NCBI GenBank assembly: GCA_033239125.1
Contig: BSWB01000005.1
Span: forward strand, 146,316,494-146,380,493
Source of the DNA: Fagopyrum homotropicum
Taxonomy: Eukaryota; Streptophyta; Magnoliopsida; Caryophyllales; Polygonaceae
Direction: 5' to 3'
Length of the DNA: 64,000 nt
In this document: piece by piece, positions 1 to 10,084 of the stretch
How the letters are laid out: every line of letters starts with the position of its first letter
Numbering within the stretch: the first letter of the stretch is position 1
Translations under genes and position numbers: made by a program
Notes under the pieces: generated by a model
The model's database searches: none
Told to the model about the DNA's origin: nothing
Seen by the model: only the letters and a program-made list of their open reading frames with translations

Positions 1-389
1 ATTTTTTAACCTTTTAATTTAATTTTGAAAGTAAATTTGTTTTTTAATTTTTAAGTTAAAAATTTTCAACAAATCTATATATTATACAAAAACAACCCTC
101 ATTTTGCACACATGTCAATTTCTAAAGTCATCCAGATTAACATTTTTTCGATTTATTTACAAATTTATCACACTATATTTACAGATTTGTCATTCATTGA
201 TACCAAAATTTCTATTGATCCGAACAAAATAAATAAATCATATGCTATAATTCAATTTTGTTGAGAAAATTTCACGCATATTCTAACCAGATTTTACACA
301 TTTTTTAAATTTAAAACTAAATCGAATTTTACACCTCTAGCTTTATATAAGTAAGTAGTGATTGAATTTTATTTCAAAAAATTATATTA
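1..389. other. AT-rich flank, no feature recognised
   Basis: Very AT-rich sequence with no credible reading frame, no recognisable repeat ends and no RNA gene that I can see. Confidence 0.5.
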
Positions 390-398
390 TCCATCTTG

Positions 399-1121
399 CG
401 AGATTGCTATTCGCACCACCTGAAACATCCTATTCATACCCTGACTACGCGTACGCAATGCGTAGCCGTAGCAAGAAGTTCATTTCATTCAAAAAATAAA
501 GGAAAATGGTTACGACTACGCATGACCGATGTGTAGTCCTAATACGCGTACGTCATGCGTAGTCGTAGTTGTACTACGACTACGCATGGCGTATGCGTAG
601 TAGTCCATAACACATATTTAGTTCGTAAAATGAAGAAAAGCTTACTATGCCTACGCATTGCGTAGGCGTAATAAGGTTTAAAATTTTATTTTTTTTATTA
701 CGTCTACGCCATGCGTAGGCGTAGTTGTGGTATTTATAGATAGGGCTGAGCATCGGTCCAAAACCGCAAACCGAACCGCAACTGAACCGCAAACCTGAAA
801 AACATGGACCGCACGGTTGCGGTTCGGTTGCGGTTCGAACCACAAATGAACCGCAATTTGCGGTTTGCTTGCGGTTTTGCGGTATTTTTGCAATTTGCGG
901 TTTTTTGCGCTTTTTTTTTGCGGTTTGTTTTGCGGTTTTTTTTGCGGTTTGAACCGCAAACCGCAAAACAAAAACTTGCGGACCGCAAACCGAACCGATT
1001 AAGTGCGGTTCGGTTGCGGTTTGGACCGCAATTTGCGGTTCGGTTGCGGTTCGGTGAAGCGAACCGCAATTTGCTCAACCCTATGTATAGAATGTATATG
1101 GTGGTACGAATAGCAAGAACC
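399..1121. mobile_element. MULE-like non-autonomous TIR element (outer element of a nest)
   Basis: The element is bounded by a 9-bp direct repeat, TCCATCTTG, at 390-398 and 1122-1130. Its ends are imperfect inverted repeats sharing TTGCTATTCG.ACCACC (left) and its complement (right, about 1100-1117). A 9-bp target duplication is typical of Mutator-like elements. The interior is built from palindromic CTACGC/GCGTAG motifs (GCGTAGTCG, CTACGCATTGCGTAG and similar). It carries no transposase. A hAT-type element is inserted at 741-1083. A second copy of the same family lies at 3098-3323. Confidence 0.6.
741..1083. mobile_element. hAT-like non-autonomous element with GCGGTT-rich interior
   Basis: A 343-bp element starts TAGGGCTGAGCA and ends TGCTCAACCCTA, an inverted repeat with one mismatch. 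It is flanked by TTTATAGA (733-740) and TGTATAGA (1084-1091), a 7/8-matching 8-bp target duplication as expected for hAT elements. The whole interior is an array of short motifs such as GCGGTTCGGTTGCGGTT on both strands. Reading frames across it are artefacts of this low complexity. Confidence 0.7.
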
Positions 1122-1130
1122 TCCATCTTG

Positions 1131-1395
1131 ACATAATTTATTTTAGTTTAAATTGTTGTTGATACATCCCACATGTTGCGAATTTTTAACGTACATTTAT
1201 AATATTTTAACAACAAAATATCGTAAGTAATTATTTTCACTTAATTATTTATTTATAACTATATCAAAATTTTAATGTTGATAATTATTTATACAATTAC
1301 TTTGTATCTTTCTTAATAAAAATAGTTTATAGTTGATTCGACAATTAATATAGTTAAGCTTTACCATCTTTCACTTTTTAAAAGTTTATATGTTA
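1131..1395. other. AT-rich spacer, nothing recognised
   Basis: No reading frame or repeat end was seen in this stretch between the MULE-like element and the Helitron. Confidence 0.4.
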
Positions 1396-1851
1396 CTAGT
1401 TTAATCCCCGCACCTTGTGCGGGTTTTATTTAAATAAAAAGTATTTTATTGTTATTTTTATGTATTATGTACCGCATATTTATTTATAGTACATTTAGTT
1501 CAGGTTAAATTGATTTAAGAACATAAAATTTTATGTTTTAATATCATCATGAACAATGTTTTTCTAATAATACAATATTTATTGAGAGTGATTTGGTTCC
1601 TATAAAATTGTTAATTTAATAATAAAAGATTTTTTGGCTTAATTTTTATTATAAAAAACTGTCACACAAAATAGAGTCGTTCGAACTAACGTGAGTTGGT
1701 TCCTATAAAATTGTTAATTTAATAATAAAAGATTTTTTGGCTTAAAAATAAAGATTTATTGGTTTTAATTATGGGAGCTCCATTTCAAAAATACTGCATC
1801 TACAACGCGCCACGTCATCAACTTGTGCTCTGTTTTAGTATGTATAATAGA
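1396..1851 (-). mobile_element. Short non-autonomous Helitron
   Basis: Read on the minus strand, the element begins TCTATTATACATACTAAAAC (near 1851). It ends with a GC-rich hairpin, CCCGCAC-AAG-GTGCGGG, followed by about 7 nt and CTAG at 1396-1399. The flanking bases are A on the 5' side and T on the 3' side, the A|T insertion site of Helitrons. There are no TIRs and no target duplication. It is 456 bp and has no Rep/helicase. Inside, about 50 bp (GGTTCCTATAAAATTG and on) is repeated at about 1596 and 1694. Confidence 0.7.
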
Positions 1852-2218
1852 TTTTTAAAATCAATTCAATTTTTTTAGATAATTTTTGTAAATAAATAAC
1901 TAATTTTAAAAATTATATTAAGGTATAAATATAATACGGAAAGAATACTCTTTTTAATATATTTTTGATTATATCATTTCATTTTATAAAATTTTTAATA
2001 TAATCCTCACAAGAATAAAAATGACTAAGTTTGCATAAAAGTTTTTGAATCTTAAATATATTTTATATATTAATATTTGATACGTAATGTATAAAAAATA
2101 ATATATAATATTTTTTTATTTAGATAAAATGCTCACAAGGTACGTACATTAAACTGCTTATTAACTAAAATTGATTAATCATCATTATATAACTTTTATA
2201 ATTATTTTCGGTATATTA
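1852..2218. other. AT-rich spacer, nothing recognised
   Basis: Homopolymer-rich AT sequence without coding potential or clear repeat ends. Confidence 0.4.
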
Positions 2219-2843
2219 TTCAAGTAAGGCCCATTATTCCGGTAAGGCCGTGCGGCCGTCTGTACGGCCGACACGTGTCCCGAAAAAAAAAAAAATTTTT
2301 TTTTTTTTTTTTAAAACGAGTAAAAGTAATAGTTCAAAACTTATTATGGAATAGTTCATAACTTATAAAAGGATAGTTCATGAATTATAATAGAATAGTT
2401 CATAGTGTAAAATTTATATAGGATTGAAAGTAATAGTTCAAAACTTATTAAGTAATAGTTCATAACTTCTAAAAGGATAGTTCATGAATTATAATAGAAT
2501 AGTTCATAGTGCAAAATTTATAAAGGAGTGAAAGTAATAGTTCAAAACTTATTATGGGATAGTTCATGAATTATAATAGAATAGTTCATGAATTATAATA
2601 GAATAGTTTAAAGTGCAAAAATTTATAAAGGAGTGAAAGTAATAGTTCAAAACTTATTATGGGATAGTTCATGAATTATAATAGAATAGTTCATGGATTA
2701 TATTAAAAAGTAATAGTTCATGGATTATATAGGAATAGTTCAAAGTTTATAGGATAATAGTGCATAAATTATAACATGGTAGTTCAAATAAATTTTCATT
2801 AGTTTCCGTAAAAAAAAAAAAAATCGTTTCAGAAAAGAGAAAG

Positions 2844-2874
<31 letters not shown>

Positions 2875-2939
2875 CGGGACACGTGTCGCCCTGCGGTACG
2901 GCCATACGACCGTACCGCAATAAAGGGGCCGTACCTGAA
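2219..2939. mobile_element. Long-TIR element with an internal minisatellite
   Basis: About 60-bp inverted repeats face each other. The left arm runs from TTCAAGTAAGGCCC to GACACGTGTCCCG; the right arm is the complement, ending GGGGCCGTACCTGAA. Both arms meet poly(A)/poly(T) tracts, about 2284-2312 and 2848-2873. Between them is a tandem array of a roughly 100-bp unit built from AATAGTTCA(T/A) motifs. I could not identify a convincing target duplication, so the superfamily is open. There is no transposase. Confidence 0.6.
2330..2795 (+). repeat. AATAGTTCA minisatellite
   Basis: The motif AATAGTTCA(T) recurs more than a dozen times with AT-rich linkers. Blocks such as AGTAATAGTTCAAAACTTAT return roughly every 90-110 bp. 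It fills the interior of the long-TIR element at 2219-2939. Confidence 0.75.
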
Positions 2940-3097
2940 CATTTACCTTCAATTATGAACATTCTTTTTGAAAATGATATTCTAAATTAGGTTCCTTGAT
3001 CGCTAACATATCACCTTCCTAATTCTTTTCGATATCAAATCATAAATCAAATGTATTATATTCAATGATTCATACAAAAATATTCAAAATTAGATTG

Positions 3098-3323
3098 CGA
3101 GATTGCTATTCGTACCACATGTTTCATACTATTCATACATGTGGTCCGGCTACGCCTAGCGTAAAAAATATAGGAAAATGGCTACACATGCGTCAAGCGT
3201 ACGAGTAGTCCTACTACATAGTAACCCACATAAAAAATTACAACAAAATACTAAGGAAAAAGGACCGTGGCTATGCGAGGCTTAGCCGTACCCCGAATAC
3301 GTATAGCACGAAACCGTAGTACG
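3098..3323. mobile_element. MULE-like non-autonomous element, second copy
   Basis: It is flanked by a perfect 10-bp direct repeat AATTAGATTG (3088-3097 and 3324-3333). It starts CGAGATTGCTATTCGTACCAC, nearly identical to the left end of the element at 399. The interior again has TACG-type palindromic motifs. The right end is diverged or shortened. Confidence 0.6.
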
Positions 3324-3333
3324 AATTAGATTG

Positions 3334-4200
3334 TTTTTTTTTTGTTTTTTTTTTGTTTTTTTTTTTTTTTTTTTGAAAATAGAAAGCGGTTCGAAACAAC
3401 TAGGCGGCGCGCCGTCTAGTGGTTCGAAAGGCCGAAAAAATCGGCAGACGGTCTAACCGTCATGACACAAATAAGGGAGAAAAGAACTACACAAAAATAC
3501 ATCAAAATGAAACCGAAAGCAAAAAAGTCTTCAAGTGGAAAGCAGGATGATCCAGCCGGTAGGAGGCAACGAGCATAGAAGTTCATCTTCGAAGGAAGTA
3601 CACAGGGGAAGCCTGGGGAACAACTGTGGACACCTCAGATTTGGACTGCAATAGAGCCGTCAGGAGTCGATCACAAATCCACGCCTCCTTCTCGATAAAC
3701 GAACGAAACCGCCAGCAAATGACTGCATCAAACATCAGAAGACGAGATTGCAGAGCACGGGTATCTTGATGAATAAAGGTGTAGAACTTGATGGATAAAA
3801 GAACTTGATGGATAAAAGAAGATGTTTTGCAGAGCACGAGCCTTAATGTATTGGACAATAAAAGTATGAGTCAAAATTTAATTGACATAAATTTTAATTT
3901 TTGTTATTCCAAATCATTTTTTATGTTTCTACGTCAAATCAACCTTAGTTTTTATTTTTTCTTTTCTTCTTTGATATTTTTGGACCAGATTTTTGGACCG
4001 GAATTGACGCCGTTAGGCTGCGAGTACGTTTTGGGCCGTGAGGCAAAAATTTTTCTGTTAGGCCGCGAGTACGTTTTTGGGCCGTGCTCTGCAAATTAGA
4101 TTGTTGGTAATAAATCTTTTCGATCACAAAAAAGGAAAATAAGAAAAGAAGGTCGCATATTATGGGAAACTGACTAATAAAAGGGTTTACCAATAGTCCC
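3334..4200. other. Unidentified intergenic sequence with a poly(T) tract
   Basis: A T-rich tract lies at about 3331-3375. It is followed by moderately complex sequence, then an imperfect tandem repeat at about 4010-4095 (units containing TTAGGC.GCGAGTACGTTTT.GGGCCGTG). Short reading frames on either strand match no family I know. It may be a relic of a larger repeat. Confidence 0.4.
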
Positions 4201-4349
4201 TAATTTCAAATTTGCCCCCAAAAATTACCGTTGGGTTGAAGTCCCCAAATAAGTCCTTCGTTTTAGAGACCCCGACCGTTGGACTTCGCTGCTTCACAGT
4301 TCAGACATACCCTAGAGGGAGGGAACCGAGGGATAGAGAAACAAACAAG

Positions 4350-6818
4350 ATGGCGAACAAGAGAAGAAGAGAAATCGCTAATGGAGCTCCAGAAATCCCT
4401 CAAACCACCGATAATCTACGAGAAAACACCATCAATGAATCCGAATCCGGTGTTCAAGCATCCCCGGCCGGGTACGAACAACTCCGAGAGCAGAGGATCA
4501 AGGAGAATCTCGAGAGGCTGCAAAAGCTCGGTATTGTCGATCTCTCTCTCAAGCTCAAGTCCTCGTCCATGTCCGCTTGTTCTGTCAAACGTACTCCTCG
4601 CAACATCTCTTCTCACCGCAAAACTCCTTTGCTCGCCGCCGAACATCGTCGCCGCTCCCTTAGGTACAGCAATCTCTGTACCCTCTTGTCATTCGATCAT
4701 TAGTTTGATTTAGAAGTGTTATTTTGGCGCTGGTTGATTTCCTGTTAGGTTTAGGGTTTTTGTCAAATTTTCGAATCCCGTATATTTTTTTTGCTATTAG
4801 GTTGCAAAATGAGACGCCTGTGAGTGATTTGATGGAGTTGACGTTTCCAAAGAGGACTCGTGTACCTAGAAAAGAACCGACTTTGAAGGAGATAGCTGCA
4901 AAGCTGAAGATGTGCAGGAAGGTGAAGTTGCCTAGTCAGAAGCTGAAAAGGAAAAGAGAATCATTTAAGCTGGAGAAAGTTCCAAAGAATAAGCGGAAAC
5001 GAAGGGGAGTTGCAATGCCGGAGATTTATACAGAGGAACATGAAAAACTGCTGGGAAAAACTAAGTTGGACTGGGCTCTTTATGTTGATGGATGTGGAGA
5101 GGATGGGAAGAGGATATATGATCCCGTGAAAGGGAGGAGTTGCCACCAATGCAGGTATCCATTCGTAGTTTCATCTTGAAAATGTACCTTGGTACATTTT
5201 TAAGTAATGCTACGATCCATCTTTGTGGTTATTATATGACGATCAGTGTACTGTTTTGCCCACAGTCTGTAAGCTGCAACAAACAAGGAAGTGTCTTGTG
5301 GTTGAAACTTCAAAGTTTCATTTGATTATGAAGTAAACAAGTGTTAACTGTTAAACCCTAACATAACTTACAATTCTGTCACGCATAATGATATCCATGC
5401 CCGGGGCTCATGAGATAGAGTGCAATCTCTTATAAAAGCCTCAGTTTTGGCAAGCCAATTCATAGTTTGGTTTCCTTCTCTCAATCTATTCCAAAACTTG
5501 ACCTGTCACCATGCGTCCGTAGCTCCCTGCATTTCTTGAGTTAGATAAAACATTGCTAAGAAGGCAACTCAGTGTTGGTCATAGTGCTCACAAACCGCCA
5601 GCTGCTGAGCCATAAGTAATCCTTGAAGCAAGCCAACAAAATCAGCCTTCATAATAAATGCATTGATGCACATTGCGGACGATCCCCACCGGCTCTGATG
5701 TAACCATCACCAGACTGCACATGGTTACTCATATGTACTAAACCTTGTAGGCATCTGGATTTAAAAATGGGATAGAAATCAAATTTCTCAAGTCAGAGAG
5801 GTTGCTATGAGCTTGAAAAGTTATATATTTTCTTAGATTTTGCTAGTTCGTTTGATTTCCTTTTGTAACTATCCCTCCTATTTGGTGGTGTTCTATGATA
5901 ATTTTATATTTATTCATCTTGTTTTGAATTTTGGTTGCTAGCCTTTTCTTATATATATTCACTAGTAACTTATTGCCTTGCTTGCTCATAGTATATGCTA
6001 GCAACTCTAATTTTTTGTTCAGTGTTGTTTGTGCATTATGAGCTTGGAATTTGGCATCACATATATATTATGAAAAGGATCTGTTTTGCAGGCAAAAAAC
6101 TCTTGGCCACCGTACTAGTTGTAGCGTATGTCAAAAGATTCAAGGACAGTTTTGTGGAGATTGCTTGTATATGAGGTAGGCAACTATGTTTTTATAATAT
6201 TATCAAAATCTTCATGACATTATAAAATAGAACACATCATTCTTTATCTGAGTATAGTGTAAAAACACTATCCTATTGTTTGTTCATTATTGCTTAGCTT
6301 CTTAATATCCCTACTTCTGCAGTTTTCCCACAGGTGAGTATTCTTTGCTTACCCTAGAAACGAATTCAATCTTTGTATTTCTTATAACTCTTAGTTGGGC
6401 CTAGATATACAATATCCAATTTAGGTACCCAACCCGTAAGCTATAATAAATGGGATTTCTTCACATGTATGAGGACCAACCGTTTGTTCTTTATCATTGC
6501 ACTCCCTAAAATAATGGGAGTGGTCTATTCAGCTTCTTGACATCTACTGTTGTCAACTCGGTATCATGCTTCCTACTAGTGCATTAGGTTGTCTATGTCC
6601 TATTAAGCTTTGTGTACCCCAGTCTCTACCTTTTACATCCTTTTTAAGCTTCAGTCAAATTCCTATGGCCCCCTTTATGTTTCCTTGCAAGGATCAGATT
6701 GGAGTTTTCAGCAGGAGTAAAATTCTTTCACATATGTTTGAAGTATTAGCCAATTGCTTATCATCACGGATTTTACAATTACAAGTCACAATTACTATTA
6801 ATTTAAGAAAAAAAAAAT

Positions 6819-6880
<62 letters not shown>

Positions 6881-7683
6881 CTTCTGGAACTTTTTTCTAT
6901 AACTTTTGATGTTGAAGGAGTAAGTTTTTACAATGGATTAAAATTTCCCGTGCAGATACGGGGAGAATATCCTGGAAGCAAATGAAGATCCAGATTGGAT
7001 TTGTCCTGTGTGTCGTGATATTTGTAATTGTAGTTTGTGCCGGAATGGGAAAGGATGGCCTCCAACCGGCCTGATGTATAGGAAGGCAAGTCTCCTCAAC
7101 CCTGCTTCTACTTCTGCTCCAATCAATATGTATAAATTGATCTCCATTATTGTTTTTGATTTATCTTCTCCAGATTCTAAGTTTGGGTTACAAATCAGTT
7201 GCACACTATCTCATTCAAACAAAGCGTGCCCCACCTGAAACTGAAACCGAATCAGAACACAAGGTTCATAAGACTCCACATTCCGCAAAGAGGTCCCTGA
7301 CCTTCAATAATACCGAAGTTCCAACTGATGGACAAACACTAGATTATGACGAGTCTGGACTCAATCCAGACTTTGTAAAGGAGGAAGCTGTATACTATAA
7401 TGCAAGTGAAGGAAAATTCGAAACAGACAAAGCTGCAGAAAATGAGGATGAGAAGGAAGTTGGTGAAGCAAAATTTGAAACAGACAAAGCTGCAGAAAAT
7501 GAGGATGAGAAGGAAGTTGGTGAATTTGAAGACAATATGGATCCAGGGCAAGATGATTGCGAAAATAATATTGTCACTCTGCTGAACTTTGGAGAGACTG
7601 AACTCAATTCCATCCATGTAAAGGAGGAAATGAGGATGAGAAGGAAACAGGTGAATCTGAAAATGATAATGTTGTTGTGCTGA
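4350..7683 (+). CDS. CDCA7-like zinc-finger protein (zf-4CXXC_R1), copy A1; C-terminal frameshift
   Basis: My model joins 4350-4663, 4801-5154, 6092-6175, 6956-7085 and 7174-7683 (1392 nt, 463 aa) and stays in frame at every junction. The start is the first Met after the UTR-like leader (MANKRRR). Residues 219-279 hold 11 cysteines in the CDCA7 pattern: CHQC, C233/C236, C244/C247, C267/C270, C274/C276, C279, with the conserved blocks CHQCRQKTLG, GQFCG and RYGE. Family members bind chromatin in the nucleus and recruit HELLS/DDM1-type remodelers for DNA methylation. The N-terminal YEQLREQRIKENLERLQKLG helix and basic K/R stretches fit the plant branch. The fourth intron (7086-7173) is GC-AG. 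Compared with copy A2, a net 7-bp loss near 7628 shifts the frame, so translation ends at 7683 and not at 7877. Whether the shortened acidic tail still works is unknown. Confidence 0.85.
6823..6878. repeat. (TA)n microsatellite in A1 intron 3; empty site of a MITE
   Basis: A run of TA dinucleotides lies between AAAAAATGACA and TTTTCTTCTGGAAC. In copy A2 the same two flanks enclose (TA)n plus the 287-bp element at 18900-19186. Confidence 0.85.
7086..7173 (+). other. GC-AG intron of the CDCA7-like gene
   Basis: Exon 4 must end after AGGAAG to join in frame with ATTCTAAGTTTGGG. The donor therefore reads AAG|GCAAGT, the classic strong GC-AG donor context, and the acceptor is CTTCTCCAG. The same GC donor is present in copy A2 (19438-19439). 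Confidence 0.75.
7384..7530 (+). repeat. Acidic coding repeat, contracted version
   Basis: One full 29-codon unit (begins EAVYYNASEGKF) is followed by a partial unit starting at the KFETDKAAENEDEKEVGE segment. Copy A2 has three full 87-bp units at the same place, so the two paralogues differ in repeat number. Confidence 0.8.
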
Positions 7684-7877
7684 ATGTTGGAGAGTATGAA
7701 ACCAATCCTGTTGATATAAAGGAGAAGGAAACAAACACAGATGAAAGTGAAGGGATATTGAAGATTGACAAAGGGTGTGCAACCAAAGCATGTCTAAAAG
7801 CAAAGCTTTTTACTTCACCACAATCTGTTCAGGACAGCATTGCCAGAAGACTAAGACCCAGAATCAGCAGTTATTGA
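7684..7877 (+). pseudogene. Out-of-frame former C-terminus of A1
   Basis: This frame (VGEYETNPVDIKEKE... ending RRLRPRISSY) matches the in-frame C-terminus of A2 almost residue for residue. In A1 it lies in another frame because of the 7-bp loss near 7628, so it would not be translated from the main start. Confidence 0.8.
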
Positions 7878-8014
7878 TGCTGGTTGTTTCTTGCTGTTGC
7901 TCAGCCTTTTGTTTACTGGTTACAAAAATTGTGACACTATTTTGATGCTCTTAGATGGTCTTATTGATATCATGTAGCTACATTTGAGGTTACTCAACCC
8001 AAAGTATTTCCTTT

Positions 8015-8199
8015 TAGTGCCCGTTTGGTTGGACCGATGGAATGAAAGCGGAATGGAATCGGATAAGAGTAAGGAAAGGAAATGAAAATGATGAGATTAC
8101 TTTCCTGTGTTAAAAGACCTCTAATCAAACATGTTTTTTGATTGATTTGGAAGCATTCCGTTACCGGGAATGATTACTAGCGCTTCCAAACGAGCCCTA
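8015..8199. mobile_element. Tourist-like MITE (GGGCCCGTTTGG family), copy-1 specific
   Basis: The ends are GTGCCCGTTTGGTT and CCAAACGAGCCC, inverted repeats of the GGGCCCGTTTGG type, with TTA/TAA at the borders. Copy 2 (about 20495) continues from TTTTA straight into TGTGAAATTCAT without the insert, so it gives an empty site. Confidence 0.65.
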
Positions 8200-8217
8200 A
8201 TCTGAAATTTATTGAAA

Positions 8218-8513
8218 TAAAAGTGTGTATAGTTTGAAAATAAATACAAAAGGTGGGTGTATATTTACTTAATTGAAAGATTAAAAAGACTAGTTACTAC
8301 TATAGTTTTTCAAAAAGGCCTAGTTACCAAAATTGCCCTTTTTGAAACAATTTGGTTTACTAGGTTTTTTTTAGTTTTGTGTTTTGTAAATGTACTCCTT
8401 GAGAGTTTGAGAATAAATACAAAAGGTTGGGGTATATTTACTTAATTGAAAAATTAAAAAGTCTAGTTACTACTCTAATTTTTCAAAAAGGTCTAGTTAT
8501 CAAAATTGTCCTT
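8218..8513 (+). mobile_element. Head-to-tail copies (one partial, one full) of an about 180-bp MITE
   Basis: A 5'-truncated copy (to about 8341) is followed by a full copy. It starts GAAACAATTTGGTTTACTAG and ends near CTAGTTATCAAAATTGTCC. The ends are imperfect inverted repeats. Other copies lie at 9779-9945, 24007-24190 and 28082-28264 (minus). Confidence 0.6.
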
Positions 8514-8541
8514 TTTTTTTGTTCATTATAAATAGTTATTT

Positions 8542-8544
<3 letters not shown>

Positions 8545-8598
<54 letters not shown>

Positions 8599-8896
8599 AT
8601 ATATATATATATAGAGTATAGATCCTATGAGAACACCCCCTAACTTGAGATCATGAGAACATATTCGTAATTATTATTAGTTTTGTTACGAATGTGCCAT
8701 ATCGTATAATCTATTATTCGTAGTTATTGTTGGTTGAGTGGATTATTCGTAGTTATTGTTGGATTCCTAATTATTATTATTCGTAGTTATTATTATTTTT
8801 GATATCTACTCTAAATCTCAACCCTTAATACTTACATCCAACGGTGTACGATTGTTCTCATGTTCTCACGTTAGGGGGTGTTCTCATGGGAACCAC

Positions 8897-8952
<56 letters not shown>
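8545..8952. repeat. (TA)n tract within a palindrome, carrying a MITE
   Basis: TA repeats at about 8545-8613 and 8901-8950 flank the 287-bp element at 8614-8900. Outside them, AATAGTTATTTTAAATATA (left) and its complement (right, about 8947-8966) form a further inverted repeat. Confidence 0.75.
8614..8900 (-). mobile_element. 287-bp MITE inserted in (TA)n, copy 1
   Basis: It begins GAGTATAGATCCTATGAGAA and ends ...CATGGGAACCACACCC. The ends are inverted repeats sharing ATGAGAACACCC.CTAACGTGAGAACATGAGAAC over about 45 bp (a few mismatches). It has the same length and ends as the element at 18900-19186, in opposite orientation. The interior is rich in ATTCGTAGTTATT repeats. There is no coding capacity. 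Confidence 0.7.
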
Positions 8953-8966
8953 AAATAACTATTTAT

Positions 8967-9620
8967 TTCCTTAAGCTCCACCCTAAGTCCTACACGGAAA
9001 CAATTTCATGTCGTTCATGTTGCTAAATGGGATAGGGTCCAAGACTTATTGGTGGTTGTCGCAATTGTTGGGTTTTTTAAACGATGTCTCCTCAACAATA
9101 TTGTTCTATCCTTCAACATCGGTTTCAGTGCCTATGTTTAGCTGTTTTCCGACTTGTCCTAATTGTGAGCTTGAAAAGATGGACGCTTTTTGGGATCTTG
9201 CTCTCCACTGTCGTCGATATATTGGTACCGAGTATAGACACAAAATGTTGATGGGGTTGAGTTGAGACCGAGATACTTGCTTGTGTATGGTTGGGACAAA
9301 GGTAGAGAGACTTGTGTGGATGTGGTGGGAGCTTCCCTCTTCACTACCAATGCTAACAATTCATTCTTACCTGATAATGCTATCTACCAGGTCACGTTGA
9401 AGAAGTAGAAGAAATACTTAGAGATTTGCTCCGCTAAGAGGTATGATGAGCCTTTGTCTTCTCCACTTTTGACGAATTAGGAAGTGATGCTATTTGCTTC
9501 CTCGAGAGGATCAACACAAGTTATTAAAAGTCATGAAATCGGATTCAAATGTTGCGACTTCATCACAAAGTTAGTTTTACCATTTAGAAAGGCGTGAGGC
9601 TCAATTTATTACAATACTCA
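8967..9620 (+). pseudogene. Degenerate copy of a repetitive plant protein domain (retroelement-associated?)
   Basis: Conceptual translation across frames gives a C..C...MDAFWDLALHC....GT.YRHKML segment, then LVYGWDKGRETC, NSFLPDNAIYQVTLKK and YLEICSAKRYDEPLSSP. This resembles a domain common in plant genomes beside reverse-transcriptase-like ORFs, with an RPAD(L)L-like and a C/H-containing part. Stops and frameshifts interrupt it. The paralogous relic at 29100-29720 is similarly broken, so the decay started before the duplication or affects both copies. Confidence 0.4.
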
Positions 9621-9778
9621 TAACTAATTCTGTGTGACTGGATATTCAATTAAGAGTTGTCAATTAAGAGTTGTCAGTACAAATTGCTTGAGAAAAAAAT
9701 TTTTTTATAAAAAATAAATATTTCAGTTTTTTTAATATTGTGTAACTCGTTAAGAAGAGAGGAAACAATTTTGTTCAT

Positions 9779-9945
9779 AGGCTTTTTCTAGTTTTGTGTT
9801 TAGTAAATGTATGCCTTGAGAGAAGAGTGTGTTGAGTTTGAGAATAAATACAAATACAAAAAGTTGGGGTATATTTAATTAATTGAAACATTAAAAAGTC
9901 TAGTTACTACTATAGTTTTTAAAAAGACCTAGTTACCAAAATTGT
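9779..9945 (+). mobile_element. About 170-bp MITE (GAAACAATTTGG family)
   Basis: It runs from GCTTTTTCTAGTTTTGTGTTTAG to CCTAGTTACCAAAATTGTG and matches the copies at 8342 and 24007. Confidence 0.6.
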
Positions 9946-10084
9946 GCAAATTTTATTGATATTTAAAATGTTAATTTAGGAATATGTTAATTTAGAATTG
10001 ATAAAAAAATATAATCTGAAAAAGTCTAAAATTTTTTCTAAAAAAAATCTAAAATTTAGAGACTATTAAAAAAATCTTGCACAA

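Noticed and set aside
804..1136. Open frames of 97-130 codons on both strands with Arg/Asn/Phe-rich peptides
   Set aside because: They are translations of the low-complexity GCGGTT array of a hAT element; the same pattern appears in all frames.
2740..2962. Lys-rich small ORFs
   Set aside because: They result from poly(A)/poly(T) tracts at the inner border of the TIRs.
3583..3858. 91-codon minus-strand ORF in the left flank
   Set aside because: Some tryptophan- and arginine-containing stretches look protein-like, but I recognise no domain and no supporting context.
4212..4349. Longer N-terminus for the CDCA7-like gene starting MPPKITV
   Set aside because: The added residues are UTR-like in composition and not CDCA7-like; the ATG at 4350 fits the plant family start.
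8545..8952. CRISPR-like or satellite array
   Set aside because: Simple TA dinucleotide repeats around a MITE; no spacer structure, and the genome is a plant's.
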